A stretch of 64,000 bases of DNA from Chryseobacterium sp. (GTDB lineage Bacteria; Bacteroidota; Bacteroidia; Flavobacteriales; Weeksellaceae). This document shows positions 46,010 through 53,440 of this stretch, in pieces. A program made the translations under genes and the position numbers. Position 1 is the stretch's first letter, and the number at the start of each line of letters is the position of its first letter. A model generated the notes under the pieces. That model had not been told where the DNA came from, made no database searches, and worked only from the letters and a program-made list of their open reading frames with translations. Location of the stretch: positions 62,001 to 126,000 of the forward strand of contig JAGLBA010000002.1 in NCBI GenBank assembly GCA_018260475.1, written 5' to 3'.

Positions 46010-47665
46010 TTATTTGCCTAAAACTTCCGTAATCGGCTTTCCGATGTTTCCACTTGGAAATTGGATTTTTATCAATGCGGAAATTGTGGGCGCAATATCC
46101 GTCATGTTATAATCGGCATTACTCTCGCCAGGCTTTATGCCCCAACCCATAAAAATCAAAGGAATATGAGAATCGTAAGAGTTCCAAACGCTGTGCGTAG
46201 TCCCAGTTTTAGCATATGGCGGCAACATAGAATCGTGGGACACCAACTGAATATCGCCACTACGCTCCCAGTTGTAACCATTGATTATACGTGTTTTAAG
46301 CGGTTCTGGAATGGGCGCATCTGCTAATTTTTTCATGTTTACAGCAAAGAGAACGGTTTTATCTTTATTGATTTCATCTACCAGATAGTCCACCGCATTC
46401 GTCATATCCACTTTGTTTTTCTCGGCTACATTTTTGTCCAAATATATTTGGTAGTTTTCAATAGAAGTCAACAAGTTTTCCACGCCGTATTTGGTTTTAA
46501 AGATGGCATTCATGCTTTTTTCAGCGCCTTCACCAAAGAATCCAGTCGGGATTTTATGCTCTTGAAGATAGCCCACCGCGTGTGCGCCACCATGATCCGC
46601 AGTAAGGAAAACTGTGTACTGCCCCTTGCCTACTTTCGTATCCAAATATTTAAGAAACTCTGCCAAATCTCTATCTAATCTTAGGTAAACATCTTCCATT
46701 TCGATGGCGTTCGGTCCAAATTTATGCCCGGCGTAGTCGGTAGAAGCGATATTAATGGCCAAAATATCGGTGATATTATCTTGTCCCAAGGCCTCGCCAT
46801 CTATAGAAGCCTGCGCCATTTTCAAAGTCAGTGAATTGCCGAACGGCGTATAGCGGATGTTGTCTTTTTTCTGAGCATAATCTGCGGCAAGGTTGCTATA
46901 TGGAAAAATCGGCGCTTTAGCACTACCCAACAGCCCCTCCCATGCCACATTATCCGGGGTACTCTCGGTATATTGCTCGATAGGTAGTAATGTATTCCAA
47001 CCATTTGCGACCAATTTTTCGCCCCAGTTTTGGCTATTGAAATTTTTCACCCACTGTGGCAAATCATTCATATAATAACTACTCGTGATGAAGTGTCCGT
47101 TGGTGTCATCAAACCAATATGCGCCATTCGGGTTGTGTCCGGCAGGCAAGATGGATGCGCGGTCTTTAAGAGAAACGCCCACCACTTTTCCTTGGAAATT
47201 GGTAGCAATGCGAAGTTCATCTGTAATTGTTGTGGACCAAAGATTTTTCGGTGAGTGGCTACCGTTTTTCTTGCTATCGGTTCCTACTGGATTTACAGAT
47301 TCATCGGTGGTGCAATAGACATTTTTTCCCGTGGTTCTATCAAACCAATCATTCCCGGCAATCCCATGAATTGCAGGCACAGATCCGGTATAAATACTGG
47401 TATGTCCAATCGCCGTAACGGTTGGCACATAGTTGATGTGGACATTGTTTAATGAATAGCCCTGATTCAAAAATCGTTTGAAACCATCATCGCCATATTT
47501 TTCATAAAATCGGTATAGATAGTCCCAACGCATCTGATCCACTACCAAACCAACGACCAATTTCGGGCGCGGAACGGAAGTCGGGGTTGAATTTTTTTTC
47601 TGAGCGGCCAATGGCAGCGCCGTGAGGGCGGCCAAAGCAATGGCTTGTATTCTTTTACTAAACAT
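46010..47665 (-). CDS. pafA: Phosphate-insensitive alkaline phosphatase PafA
   Basis: Periplasmic phosphomonoesterase that is not inhibited by phosphate. I start at 47665: the six codons of the longer reading overlap the -7 box and could not be transcribed. The 551 residues have a signal peptide ending LAA|Q near residue 21, the metal Asp in GLVVDQMRWDYL, the nucleophile Thr in YVPTVTAIGHTS, KDRASILPAGHNP, STDYAGHKFGP and TADHGGAHA. The match to Elizabethkingia PafA runs along the whole length, as I recall that sequence. It frees phosphate from phosphomonoesters outside the inner membrane. Confidence 0.93.
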   Translation of the reverse strand: MFSKRIQAIALAALTALPLAAQKKNSTPTSVPRPKLVVGLVVDQMRWDYLYRFYEKYGDDGFKRFLNQGYSLNNVHINYVPTVTAIGHTSIYTGSVPAIHGIAGNDWFDRTTGKNVYCTTDESVNPVGTDSKKNGSHSPKNLWSTTITDELRIATNFQGKVVGVSLKDRASILPAGHNPNGAYWFDDTNGHFITSSYYMNDLPQWVKNFNSQNWGEKLVANGWNTLLPIEQYTESTPDNVAWEGLLGSAKAPIFPYSNLAADYAQKKDNIRYTPFGNSLTLKMAQASIDGEALGQDNITDILAINIASTDYAGHKFGPNAIEMEDVYLRLDRDLAEFLKYLDTKVGKGQYTVFLTADHGGAHAVGYLQEHKIPTGFFGEGAEKSMNAIFKTKYGVENLLTSIENYQIYLDKNVAEKNKVDMTNAVDYLVDEINKDKTVLFAVNMKKLADAPIPEPLKTRIINGYNWERSGDIQLVSHDSMLPPYAKTGTTHSVWNSYDSHIPLIFMGWGIKPGESNADYNMTDIAPTISALIKIQFPSGNIGKPITEVLGK

Positions 47666-47680
47666 TAGATTAAATTTTGG

Positions 47681-47688
47681 CAAATATA
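47681..47688 (-). promoter_or_regulatory. Promoter -7 box of pafA
   Basis: TATATTTG on the minus strand, 15 bases upstream of the chosen ATG at 47665; it rules out the earlier in-frame ATG at 47683. Confidence 0.6.
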
Positions 47689-47819
47689 AAATTATTAGCG
47701 CAAAGGGTTTGTCAATTATTTGTTAAGTTTAGTTGCAGGGTGTTGCTTATTCTATGTTGGTTGTCATTGATAAATGATTAAAAAACATGAATAATTAAGC
47801 ATTGACCCGTAGTGCATTA

Positions 47820-48101
47820 TCAAACGAGATGTATTTTTAGGTTGTTTATATTTCTATTAAATGCAAATCTATTCAATAATTGAATAGTTGTTAGTGCTGT
47901 GATTTTAGAAAGATTCCTATTAAAAAACTTCGAAAGTTTCGGCGTAATTTCTTCAAATCATAAACTGGTCACAAAGTTTAGAAAATAAGGTCTCATTTCT
48001 TCTGCGATATTTTTCGAACTGATAAATCTGTGGTTTGTAATCCTTTTGCTTTTTTCCTTGAGGAGTTTCCAACTCTATATTTACCTTGGTTTTATCGGTT
48101 A
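47820..48101 (-). pseudogene. IS982-family transposase, decayed C-terminal remnant
   Basis: On the minus strand one frame reads KVNIELETPQGKKQKDYKPQ, then RRRNETLFSKLCDQFMI, a TGA, and RNYAETFEVF. After a frameshift it goes on NLSKITALTTIQLLNRFAF and NRNINNLKIHLV to a stop at 47820. This is the C-terminal third of an IS982 transposase (KxETPxxxxQKDY, ETLFSQLCDQFMIxRNYAKxF, LxKITxLTxIQ). Stops and shifts make it dead. I could not see terminal inverted repeats or the N-terminus. Confidence 0.66.
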
Positions 48102-48178
48102 AAAATTAAAATTTTTCCGCTCCAAAAATTTCTCAGTAACTTGTTTCAAGATTGCTTGTAATCGTATTTAATTGTTAA

Positions 48179-48381
48179 TCAATACAGTATACTGATTCTT
48201 AGTGAATTGAGAAATCTTTTGTATAATGCGCCACGGGTTATTTTAATTAATAAAGATTTAGGTTTTGTTGGAAAAAAATTTGTAACCGCATCTGGAACAT
48301 ATTCAGAAGTATAACCTCTTGGTAACCATAAAGATACTGCATCGCTTCCTCTTCCGATTTGGTTAGTTGATGGATTTTCAT
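48179..48381 (-). pseudogene. BlaI/MecI-like repressor, frameshifted and truncated
   Basis: From the ATG at 48381 the frame reads MKIHQLTKSEEEAMQYLY, the N-terminal helix of BlaI/MecI/CopY repressors. In the next frame the DNA-binding part seems to continue YVPDAVTNFFPTKPKS, where an intact gene has xFVKDVVxxFPxPKPA. It then runs to a stop at 48179. A perfect 9-bp dyad sits directly before the ATG. No M56 partner gene remains. Call is tentative since the second half is weak. Confidence 0.45.
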
Positions 48382-48401
48382 ATCACTAAATGTTTAGTGA
48401 T
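48382..48401. promoter_or_regulatory. Perfect 20-bp dyad before the BlaI-like remnant
   Basis: ATCACTAAA-TG-TTTAGTGAT: two perfect 9-base arms with a 2-base centre. Location and symmetry suit an operator for a dimeric winged-helix repressor of the BlaI type. It might instead be a chance or decayed terminator; there is no T-run. Confidence 0.5.
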
Positions 48402-48453
48402 AGATAGTGATAATGGTTTTATTTTATAAGGACGAGATAATTAATCACAAAAA

Positions 48454-49131
48454 TTATCTTTTAAGTACTACCAAATATTGAAATTGATTATCTGTAGCTA
48501 CCACTTCCGATTTCCAACCTTCTTCCTTAGCAATTTTTGAAAGCATTAGACTGTCTATATACAGCCACTTAAACCAGCTTGTTAGTTCGTCGGCATATTC
48601 ATATTTACATTGCACTTCGCCGTAATAAAAAATAGGCAATGGTGTTTCCTCATACATATAAATGATGTCGCAGGAATCAAAAATAAGTCTTCCTCCCGGT
48701 TCCAAAAGTGTGCGCGCATGACGGAGAAATTTCCTCAATCCAACGATGTCGCCACAGAGGCCTATCCCATTCATCAGCAAAAGAAGTGTATCAAATTTCT
48801 CCCCTTGAAACTTAAATATATCTTCACAAATTACATTTTTAACACCTCGGTCACGCATGACTTCACAAGCGTTTGGCGAAATTTCCAAGGCCGTAACTTC
48901 TGTTGTTTTCTGTAATTCCAATGCGTGGGATCCTGCACCTGCACCTATGTCCAGCACTTTTCCTGAGCAAAGGTTTATCGCTTTTTTTTCTAATTCCGGC
49001 ATCTCCTTCCATTCCCGAAAGTATACGGAAATCGGCATTTCTACCTTCGGTCCGAAAGTATCGTGCACAAATAGTTTGGTTTTAGCCTTTTTAAAGTGAA
49101 AATCTGAAATTGCTATGCCGGGAAGATCCAT
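48454..49131 (-). CDS. Class I SAM-dependent methyltransferase
   Basis: A 225-residue Rossmann methyltransferase. Motif I is VLDIGAGAGSHALEL, followed by the acidic strand end VTALEISPNA, GVKNVICEDIFKF and LLLLMNGIGLCGD as motif II, then LLEPGGRLIFDSCDI as motif III. Substrate is not evident. It is isolated between the gene graveyard and the initiator tRNAs. Confidence 0.85.
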   Translation of the reverse strand: MDLPGIAISDFHFKKAKTKLFVHDTFGPKVEMPISVYFREWKEMPELEKKAINLCSGKVLDIGAGAGSHALELQKTTEVTALEISPNACEVMRDRGVKNVICEDIFKFQGEKFDTLLLLMNGIGLCGDIVGLRKFLRHARTLLEPGGRLIFDSCDIIYMYEETPLPIFYYGEVQCKYEYADELTSWFKWLYIDSLMLSKIAKEEGWKSEVVATDNQFQYLVVLKR

Positions 49132-49214
49132 AAAAACATTAGCTGGTTGTTGTTAAATCGTTGATAGTAAAAACAATAAAGAAAGCGTTTCAAAATTAAT
49201 TGAAACGCTCTTAG

Positions 49215-49287
<73 letters not shown>

Positions 49288-49319
49288 GTGTTTTGTACTG
49301 CGCTACCGAAGCGCATTAG

Positions 49320-49392
<73 letters not shown>

Positions 49393-49469
49393 ATATTGGA
49401 TTGCAAAGATACAAAAACTTTGCCAGCCTACAAATTCATTTAAATTATTAATACAAAACCACTTTTCCT

Positions 49470-49477
49470 TATATTTG
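49470..49477 (+). promoter_or_regulatory. Promoter -7 box giving a leaderless mRNA for yciO
   Basis: TATATTTG, followed by only four bases before the ATG at 49482. Confidence 0.6.
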
Positions 49478-49481
49478 TACT

Positions 49482-50096
49482 ATGGCGAAATTATTAAAAA
49501 TCCATCCTGAAAACCCACAGGAAAAGCAAATAGATGAAGTTATAAAGGTGCTTCACAGCGGGGGAATCATCATTTATCCCTCCGATACGGTGTACGCGCT
49601 GGGTTGCGATATCAACAACCTGAAAGCCATGGAAAGATTAGCACAAATAAAGAAAACCCGTTTGGATAAGGCGCAGTTTTCGATCATTTGCAATAATCTC
49701 AGCCATATTTCAGATTTTACACGCCCGATAGACACCTCCGTTTTCCGAATGCTGAAGGCGCATATTCCGGGACCTTTCACCTTTATCCTCGGTGCAGGAA
49801 AAAGTTTACCAGCTGCCTACAAGGGTCACAAATCCGTGGGAATCCGCGTACCAGATCACAGCATTCCGCAGATGATTGTGGAAAAATTAGGGCATCCCAT
49901 CGCCTCTACCTCCATCAAGGATGATGATGAAGTTTTGGAATATTCCACAGATCCTGAACTAATTGCAGAAAAATACGACAAGGTGGTCGATTTAGTTATA
50001 GATAGCGGCTATGGCGACAATAATGCCTCCACAATTGTAGATCTCACCTCCGGCGAACCCGAAATTATCCGCCAAGGGAAAGGGATATTTGGTTAG
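49482..50096 (+). CDS. yciO: YciO-type YrdC-fold protein
   Basis: A 204-residue paralogue of TsaC. LLKIHPENPQEKQIDEVIKV, then GGIIIYPSDTVYALGCDI, the PGPFTFILGA segment, VGIRVPDH and PIASTSIKDDDEV follow E. coli YciO almost block by block, including its extended C-terminus (VDLVIDSGYGDNNASTIVDL). The SANxSG motif of TsaC is STSIKD here. YciO folds like TsaC but is poor or inactive in t6A synthesis, so the role of this one is open. Its mRNA seems leaderless. Confidence 0.88.
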   Translation: MAKLLKIHPENPQEKQIDEVIKVLHSGGIIIYPSDTVYALGCDINNLKAMERLAQIKKTRLDKAQFSIICNNLSHISDFTRPIDTSVFRMLKAHIPGPFTFILGAGKSLPAAYKGHKSVGIRVPDHSIPQMIVEKLGHPIASTSIKDDDEVLEYSTDPELIAEKYDKVVDLVIDSGYGDNNASTIVDLTSGEPEIIRQGKGIFG

Positions 50097-50168
50097 TGAT
50101 TGATTACCGCAATCCTATCCTTTTATCCTTAAGCCCTACTCGTAAATCCTAATCTCCCCATCTCCCCT

Positions 50169-50927
50169 ATGAAGATCCTCACCTCCCCTGCTAAATTGAT
50201 GAATACTGGGAATAGCACCACGCTGCTAAAGCCTACAAAACCGATATTCATCCAGGAAGCGGCACAAATTCATTCCTATTTAAAGGAAAAATCTCCGAAA
50301 TTTTTATCTGAACTGATGGAAATTTCGCCAAAACTCGCCGATGAGAATTGGGAACGCAACCAAAAATGGAAAGCGAATCCCACTGCCAAGGAATCGGCTC
50401 CCGCCATGTATGCATTTACAGGCGAAGTTTACCGCGGGTTAGATGCCGCCACACTCGATAAAACTGCCGTGGATTATCTGAGAAAGCATTACCGTATACT
50501 TTCCGGGTTGTACGGATTGCTGCGGCCCTCGGACCGTGTGATGCTCTACCGACTGGAAATGGGCAGAAAATTCGAGTTTGAAAATTATGAAAATCTATAT
50601 GATTTTTGGCGCGAAAAAATCACTGCTCAGCTCAACTCGGAATTACTTAAAAAAGATGTGATTCTCAACCTCGCTTCCTCAGAATATATAAAATCCATAA
50701 ACAGCAAAAAAATAAAGGCCTCCATTATAAATTTTGATTTTTTTGAACTAAAAACAGGCAAGCCAAAGACAGTTGTAGTATACACCAAGCACGCAAGAGG
50801 GCTTATGGTGAGGCATTGTGCAGAAATCCAAGCCAAATCTTTGGATGATGTAAAATCGTTTAGCAAAGACGGCTACCTCTTCAATAATGAACTTTCTACG
50901 GAAAAAAGACTAGTTTTTACAAGGTAA
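50169..50927 (+). CDS. yaaA: Peroxide stress protein YaaA (DUF328)
   Basis: A 252-residue cytosolic DNA-binding protein that lowers free iron damage during peroxide stress in E. coli. Family marks: ILTSPAKLMN, a KLADENWERNQKW helix, PAMYAFTGEVYRGLDA, LRKHYRILSGLYGLLRPSD, ILNLASSEYIKSI and VVVYTKHARGLMVRHCAE. Length is typical. The prmC gene begins five bases after the stop, so the two are one transcript. Confidence 0.93.
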   Translation: MKILTSPAKLMNTGNSTTLLKPTKPIFIQEAAQIHSYLKEKSPKFLSELMEISPKLADENWERNQKWKANPTAKESAPAMYAFTGEVYRGLDAATLDKTAVDYLRKHYRILSGLYGLLRPSDRVMLYRLEMGRKFEFENYENLYDFWREKITAQLNSELLKKDVILNLASSEYIKSINSKKIKASIINFDFFELKTGKPKTVVVYTKHARGLMVRHCAEIQAKSLDDVKSFSKDGYLFNNELSTEKRLVFTR

Positions 50928-50932
50928 TAACG

Positions 50933-51814
50933 ATGACGATTTCAGAATTAAAATCACATTTCAAGAAGCAAATTTCTGAGCGATATTCTGATTCGGAGAC
51001 CGATTTTCTGTGGCAGATTTTTGGTGAAAAGATTTTTAGTTTAAATAAAGCTGAACTCCGAAATTCCGGGCAGTCCACTCCGGATATTTCTAAACAGTCT
51101 GATTTTCACAACAAACTTCTGCAGCTGCAACAGGGCAAACCTTACCAACAAATCTTTGGCGAAGCAGAATTTTTTGGATTAAAGTTTTTCGTAAATGAGC
51201 ATGTTCTCATTCCACGCCCCGAAACGGAGGAACTTTTGGAATTGGCGTTAACCATGAGCCGAGAGCTGAGAGCCAAGAGCCAAGAATTAAATGGAAAAAC
51301 AACCAACAACCAGCAACCCACAACCATATTGGATATAGGAACGGGAAGCGGCATCATCCCGATTGTAATGAAAAAACAGTTTCCAAATGCGGAAGTTTCG
51401 GGCATGGATATTTCCGAACAAGCGTTGGAAATTGCACGGAAAAACGCAGCTTTTCACCAGACCGAAATCCACTTTATTCAGGCGGATTATCTCCATACGG
51501 CGCTCACCGGCACCTACGACATTATCATTTCCAACCCGCCCTACATCGGCCAAAACGAGGAACAGGAAATTGCCGATTCCGTGAAGGAATTTGAACCAAA
51601 AAACGCGCTCTTCTCCCCAACCAATGATCCACTTATTTTCTACCGCAAGATAGCAAAAGACTGTAAAAACCACCTCTCCGAAAAAGGCATGTTATTTCTG
51701 GAAATCAACCAGAAGCTCGGCCCAGAAACTTTGGAACTTTTCAGCGGACTCTCGGAAGCCACGCTTATAAAGGATATTTCGGGAAACGACCGTTTCGTGG
51801 TGGGAAGCAAGTGA
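50933..51814 (+). CDS. prmC: Release-factor glutamine N5-methyltransferase
   Basis: Methylates the Gln of the GGQ motif in RF1 and RF2. The 293 residues have the N-terminal helical domain with the QIFGEAEFFGLKF and VLIPRPETEELLEL blocks, SAM motif DIGTGSG (134-140) and the active-site NPPY (201-204). Between the two domains, residues 108-131 are a low-complexity insert (MSRELRAKSQELNGKTTNNQ) coded by near-repeats of GAGAGCC/AACCAACAACC; other PrmC proteins do not have it. Enzyme function should be kept, since the insert is in the linker. Confidence 0.93.
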   Translation: MTISELKSHFKKQISERYSDSETDFLWQIFGEKIFSLNKAELRNSGQSTPDISKQSDFHNKLLQLQQGKPYQQIFGEAEFFGLKFFVNEHVLIPRPETEELLELALTMSRELRAKSQELNGKTTNNQQPTTILDIGTGSGIIPIVMKKQFPNAEVSGMDISEQALEIARKNAAFHQTEIHFIQADYLHTALTGTYDIIISNPPYIGQNEEQEIADSVKEFEPKNALFSPTNDPLIFYRKIAKDCKNHLSEKGMLFLEINQKLGPETLELFSGLSEATLIKDISGNDRFVVGSK

Positions 51815-51885
51815 TTTCCTAAGATACGATTCATATAACCGTTATTTTTTATCGTCCATCACACATCATTTATCACTTATATTTT

Positions 51886-51983
51886 GGGCGTGCCCCTCCG
51901 GGTCGGGCTGTTCAGGGCTCCGCTTCGCTCCGGTGCTTTGCACTGCTCCCTTTCGGTCGCACCCTTACCATCCCTCACGCAGC
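51886..51983 (+). repeat. 97-bp GC-rich structured repeat, copy 2
   Basis: Same element and orientation as copies 1 and 3, ending CCCTCACGCAGC. The whole core matches copy 3 apart from one base at the 5' edge. It starts about 72 bases after the prmC stop. The rest of the gap to 52155 is AT-rich with AAAATAATCGTAT written twice near 52090 and 52120, and holds no gene. Confidence 0.87.
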
Positions 51984-52155
51984 AGGGAAATAAAAAACAT
52001 ATTTAAATTCCAATAATTTGTATATTTAGTCCTTGATAAATTCAAATGCTTGCAAAAGCATTTTGCTTGCGTTGTGAGAAAACTTTTGTGAAAATAATCG
52101 TATTAAAAAATTTTAAAATAATCGTATAACTATTTAATTACTTACAACTATATTT

Positions 52156-52479
52156 ATGAACAAACATTACTTAATGTCGAAAATGAAATCTACAGGAATA
52201 GCATATTTATGTTGGCTATTTCTTGGTTGTCATTATGCTTACCTTGGAAAATGGGGACTGCAAATCTTATATTGGATAACTTTAGGAGGAGTAGGAATCT
52301 GGGCATTTATTGATTTATTTTTAATACCATCTAAAGTTAATAGGCATAACCTTCTTATAGCAAATCAAATTGAAAGTATAGAAAAAAAGGAGCAAGAAGA
52401 ATCTCTTGCTAGAAATATGGCTATGTTAAATGCCGTTTCTAACGTGAAACATAATACTCAAAATGAAATTCCATTATAA
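52156..52479 (+). CDS. TM2 domain membrane protein
   Basis: A 107-residue protein with a TM2 domain: STGIAYLCWLFLGCHYAYLG, then GLQILYWITLGGVGIWAFID and LFLIP, two membrane segments joined by a short turn with the family GxHxFYxG pattern read here as GCHYAYLG. The C-terminal 45 residues are polar and helical (IESIEKKEQEESLARNMAML). Function unknown. It lies alone between two repeat elements. Confidence 0.85.
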   Translation: MNKHYLMSKMKSTGIAYLCWLFLGCHYAYLGKWGLQILYWITLGGVGIWAFIDLFLIPSKVNRHNLLIANQIESIEKKEQEESLARNMAMLNAVSNVKHNTQNEIPL

Positions 52480-52547
52480 GAGAAAAAGGCGTGAATATAA
52501 ATCCATTTAAAAACTAAGCTCAAAATTTTAAAGTCCAAAATGGGTGG

Positions 52548-52665
52548 CGAATCCCGCGCGCCCCGGATCGCAGCGGCTACCCCGCAGCAAGCGCCGGGAA
52601 AATTGTGCGGCATGATTGTAAGCGTGGGCGCGAGGAGTAATAGCGAAGAGCCGGAAATGGCGCCA
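52548..52665. repeat. GC-rich structured intergenic element of about 115 bp
   Basis: Runs from CCCGCGCGCCCCGGATCG to AGCCGGAAATGGCGCC in AT-rich surroundings. The ends are partly complementary (GCGCC..GG with CCGG..GGCGC). It resembles the flavobacterial intergenic elements I recall that begin with CCCCGGAT and end AGCCGGAAATAGC. The only ORF across it is a by-product of its composition. Confidence 0.55.
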
Positions 52666-52699
52666 AAAATAAATTCGTGAAACGAGAAATTCGGGGAAA

Positions 52700-52727
52700 C
52701 TAAAAATGCGCCAATTATGACGCATTT
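52700..52727 (-). terminator. Terminator of the rhomboid gene
   Basis: Minus-strand stem AAATGCG/CGCATTT with a 10-base loop and TTTAG after it, 20 bases past the rhomboid stop. Confidence 0.65.
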
Positions 52728-52747
52728 GCTTAATTTTGTTGGGAATT

Positions 52748-53404
52748 TTACCCGATTCTTTTTTTCACGAAGACCATATAGCCCATGTAAATCAGCGGAA
52801 TAGCCATGATGCCGAGGTATATAGCATGTTCCATCGCCTGGGCAGGTGCCACGGCCACGGCATAGACCAACCCGAAAAAAGCACCACCCAAATGCGCGGC
52901 ATGGCCGATATTATCGTGCTGTCGGGGATTCAGCATCATGTAAACGGAATAACCGAAATACAACGCCCCGAAAATATAGCCCGGAATGGGAATCGGTATG
53001 AAAAACATGTAAATCCCAATGAACGGGAAAATGGCGATGGCGGCAAACAAAATCCCCGAAACACCGCCGCTGGCTCCTATCGCCGAGTACCACGCCTGAT
53101 TTTTGTACAGATACAGCGAAAATAAGTTGCCCAACAATATGGAGCCGAAATATATGATGACGAAACCGATTTCGCCGAAACTCCCAATCACGATGGGTCC
53201 GAAGAAATACAGTGTCAACATATTGAAAATCAGGTGCATCCAATCGGCATGCAAGAATCCCGAGGAGAGCAGTCGCAGATATTCTTTCCGCTGCTGGATG
53301 GCGCTCACGCTGAATTTGTATTTCTCGAAAATTGCCCCGTTCGAGAAGCCCAAATAACTGATGATGCCCGTGGCAGCCATGATAATGATCAATATGATAC
53401 TCAT
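52748..53404 (-). CDS. Rhomboid-family intramembrane serine protease
   Basis: Cuts membrane proteins within the bilayer. The 218 residues have six membrane segments. The catalytic Ser112 lies in AIGASGGVSG and His171 in HAAHLGGAFFG; the first loop holds the conserved SSGFLHADWMHLIFNM, where the His and Asn form the oxyanion site. All needed residues are present. It lies 36 bases past the end-to-start gap from parC in the same direction, so it may be read with the parC transcript. Confidence 0.93.
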   Translation of the reverse strand: MSIILIIIMAATGIISYLGFSNGAIFEKYKFSVSAIQQRKEYLRLLSSGFLHADWMHLIFNMLTLYFFGPIVIGSFGEIGFVIIYFGSILLGNLFSLYLYKNQAWYSAIGASGGVSGILFAAIAIFPFIGIYMFFIPIPIPGYIFGALYFGYSVYMMLNPRQHDNIGHAAHLGGAFFGLVYAVAVAPAQAMEHAIYLGIMAIPLIYMGYMVFVKKRIG

Positions 53405-53440
53405 TCTTTATTTTTTATTGGTTAATGGAAAATTTTTCGG

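Noticed and set aside
52528..52725. 65-codon minus-strand ORF
   Set aside because: Lies across the GC-rich structured element; Arg/Ala/His-rich with no family pattern.
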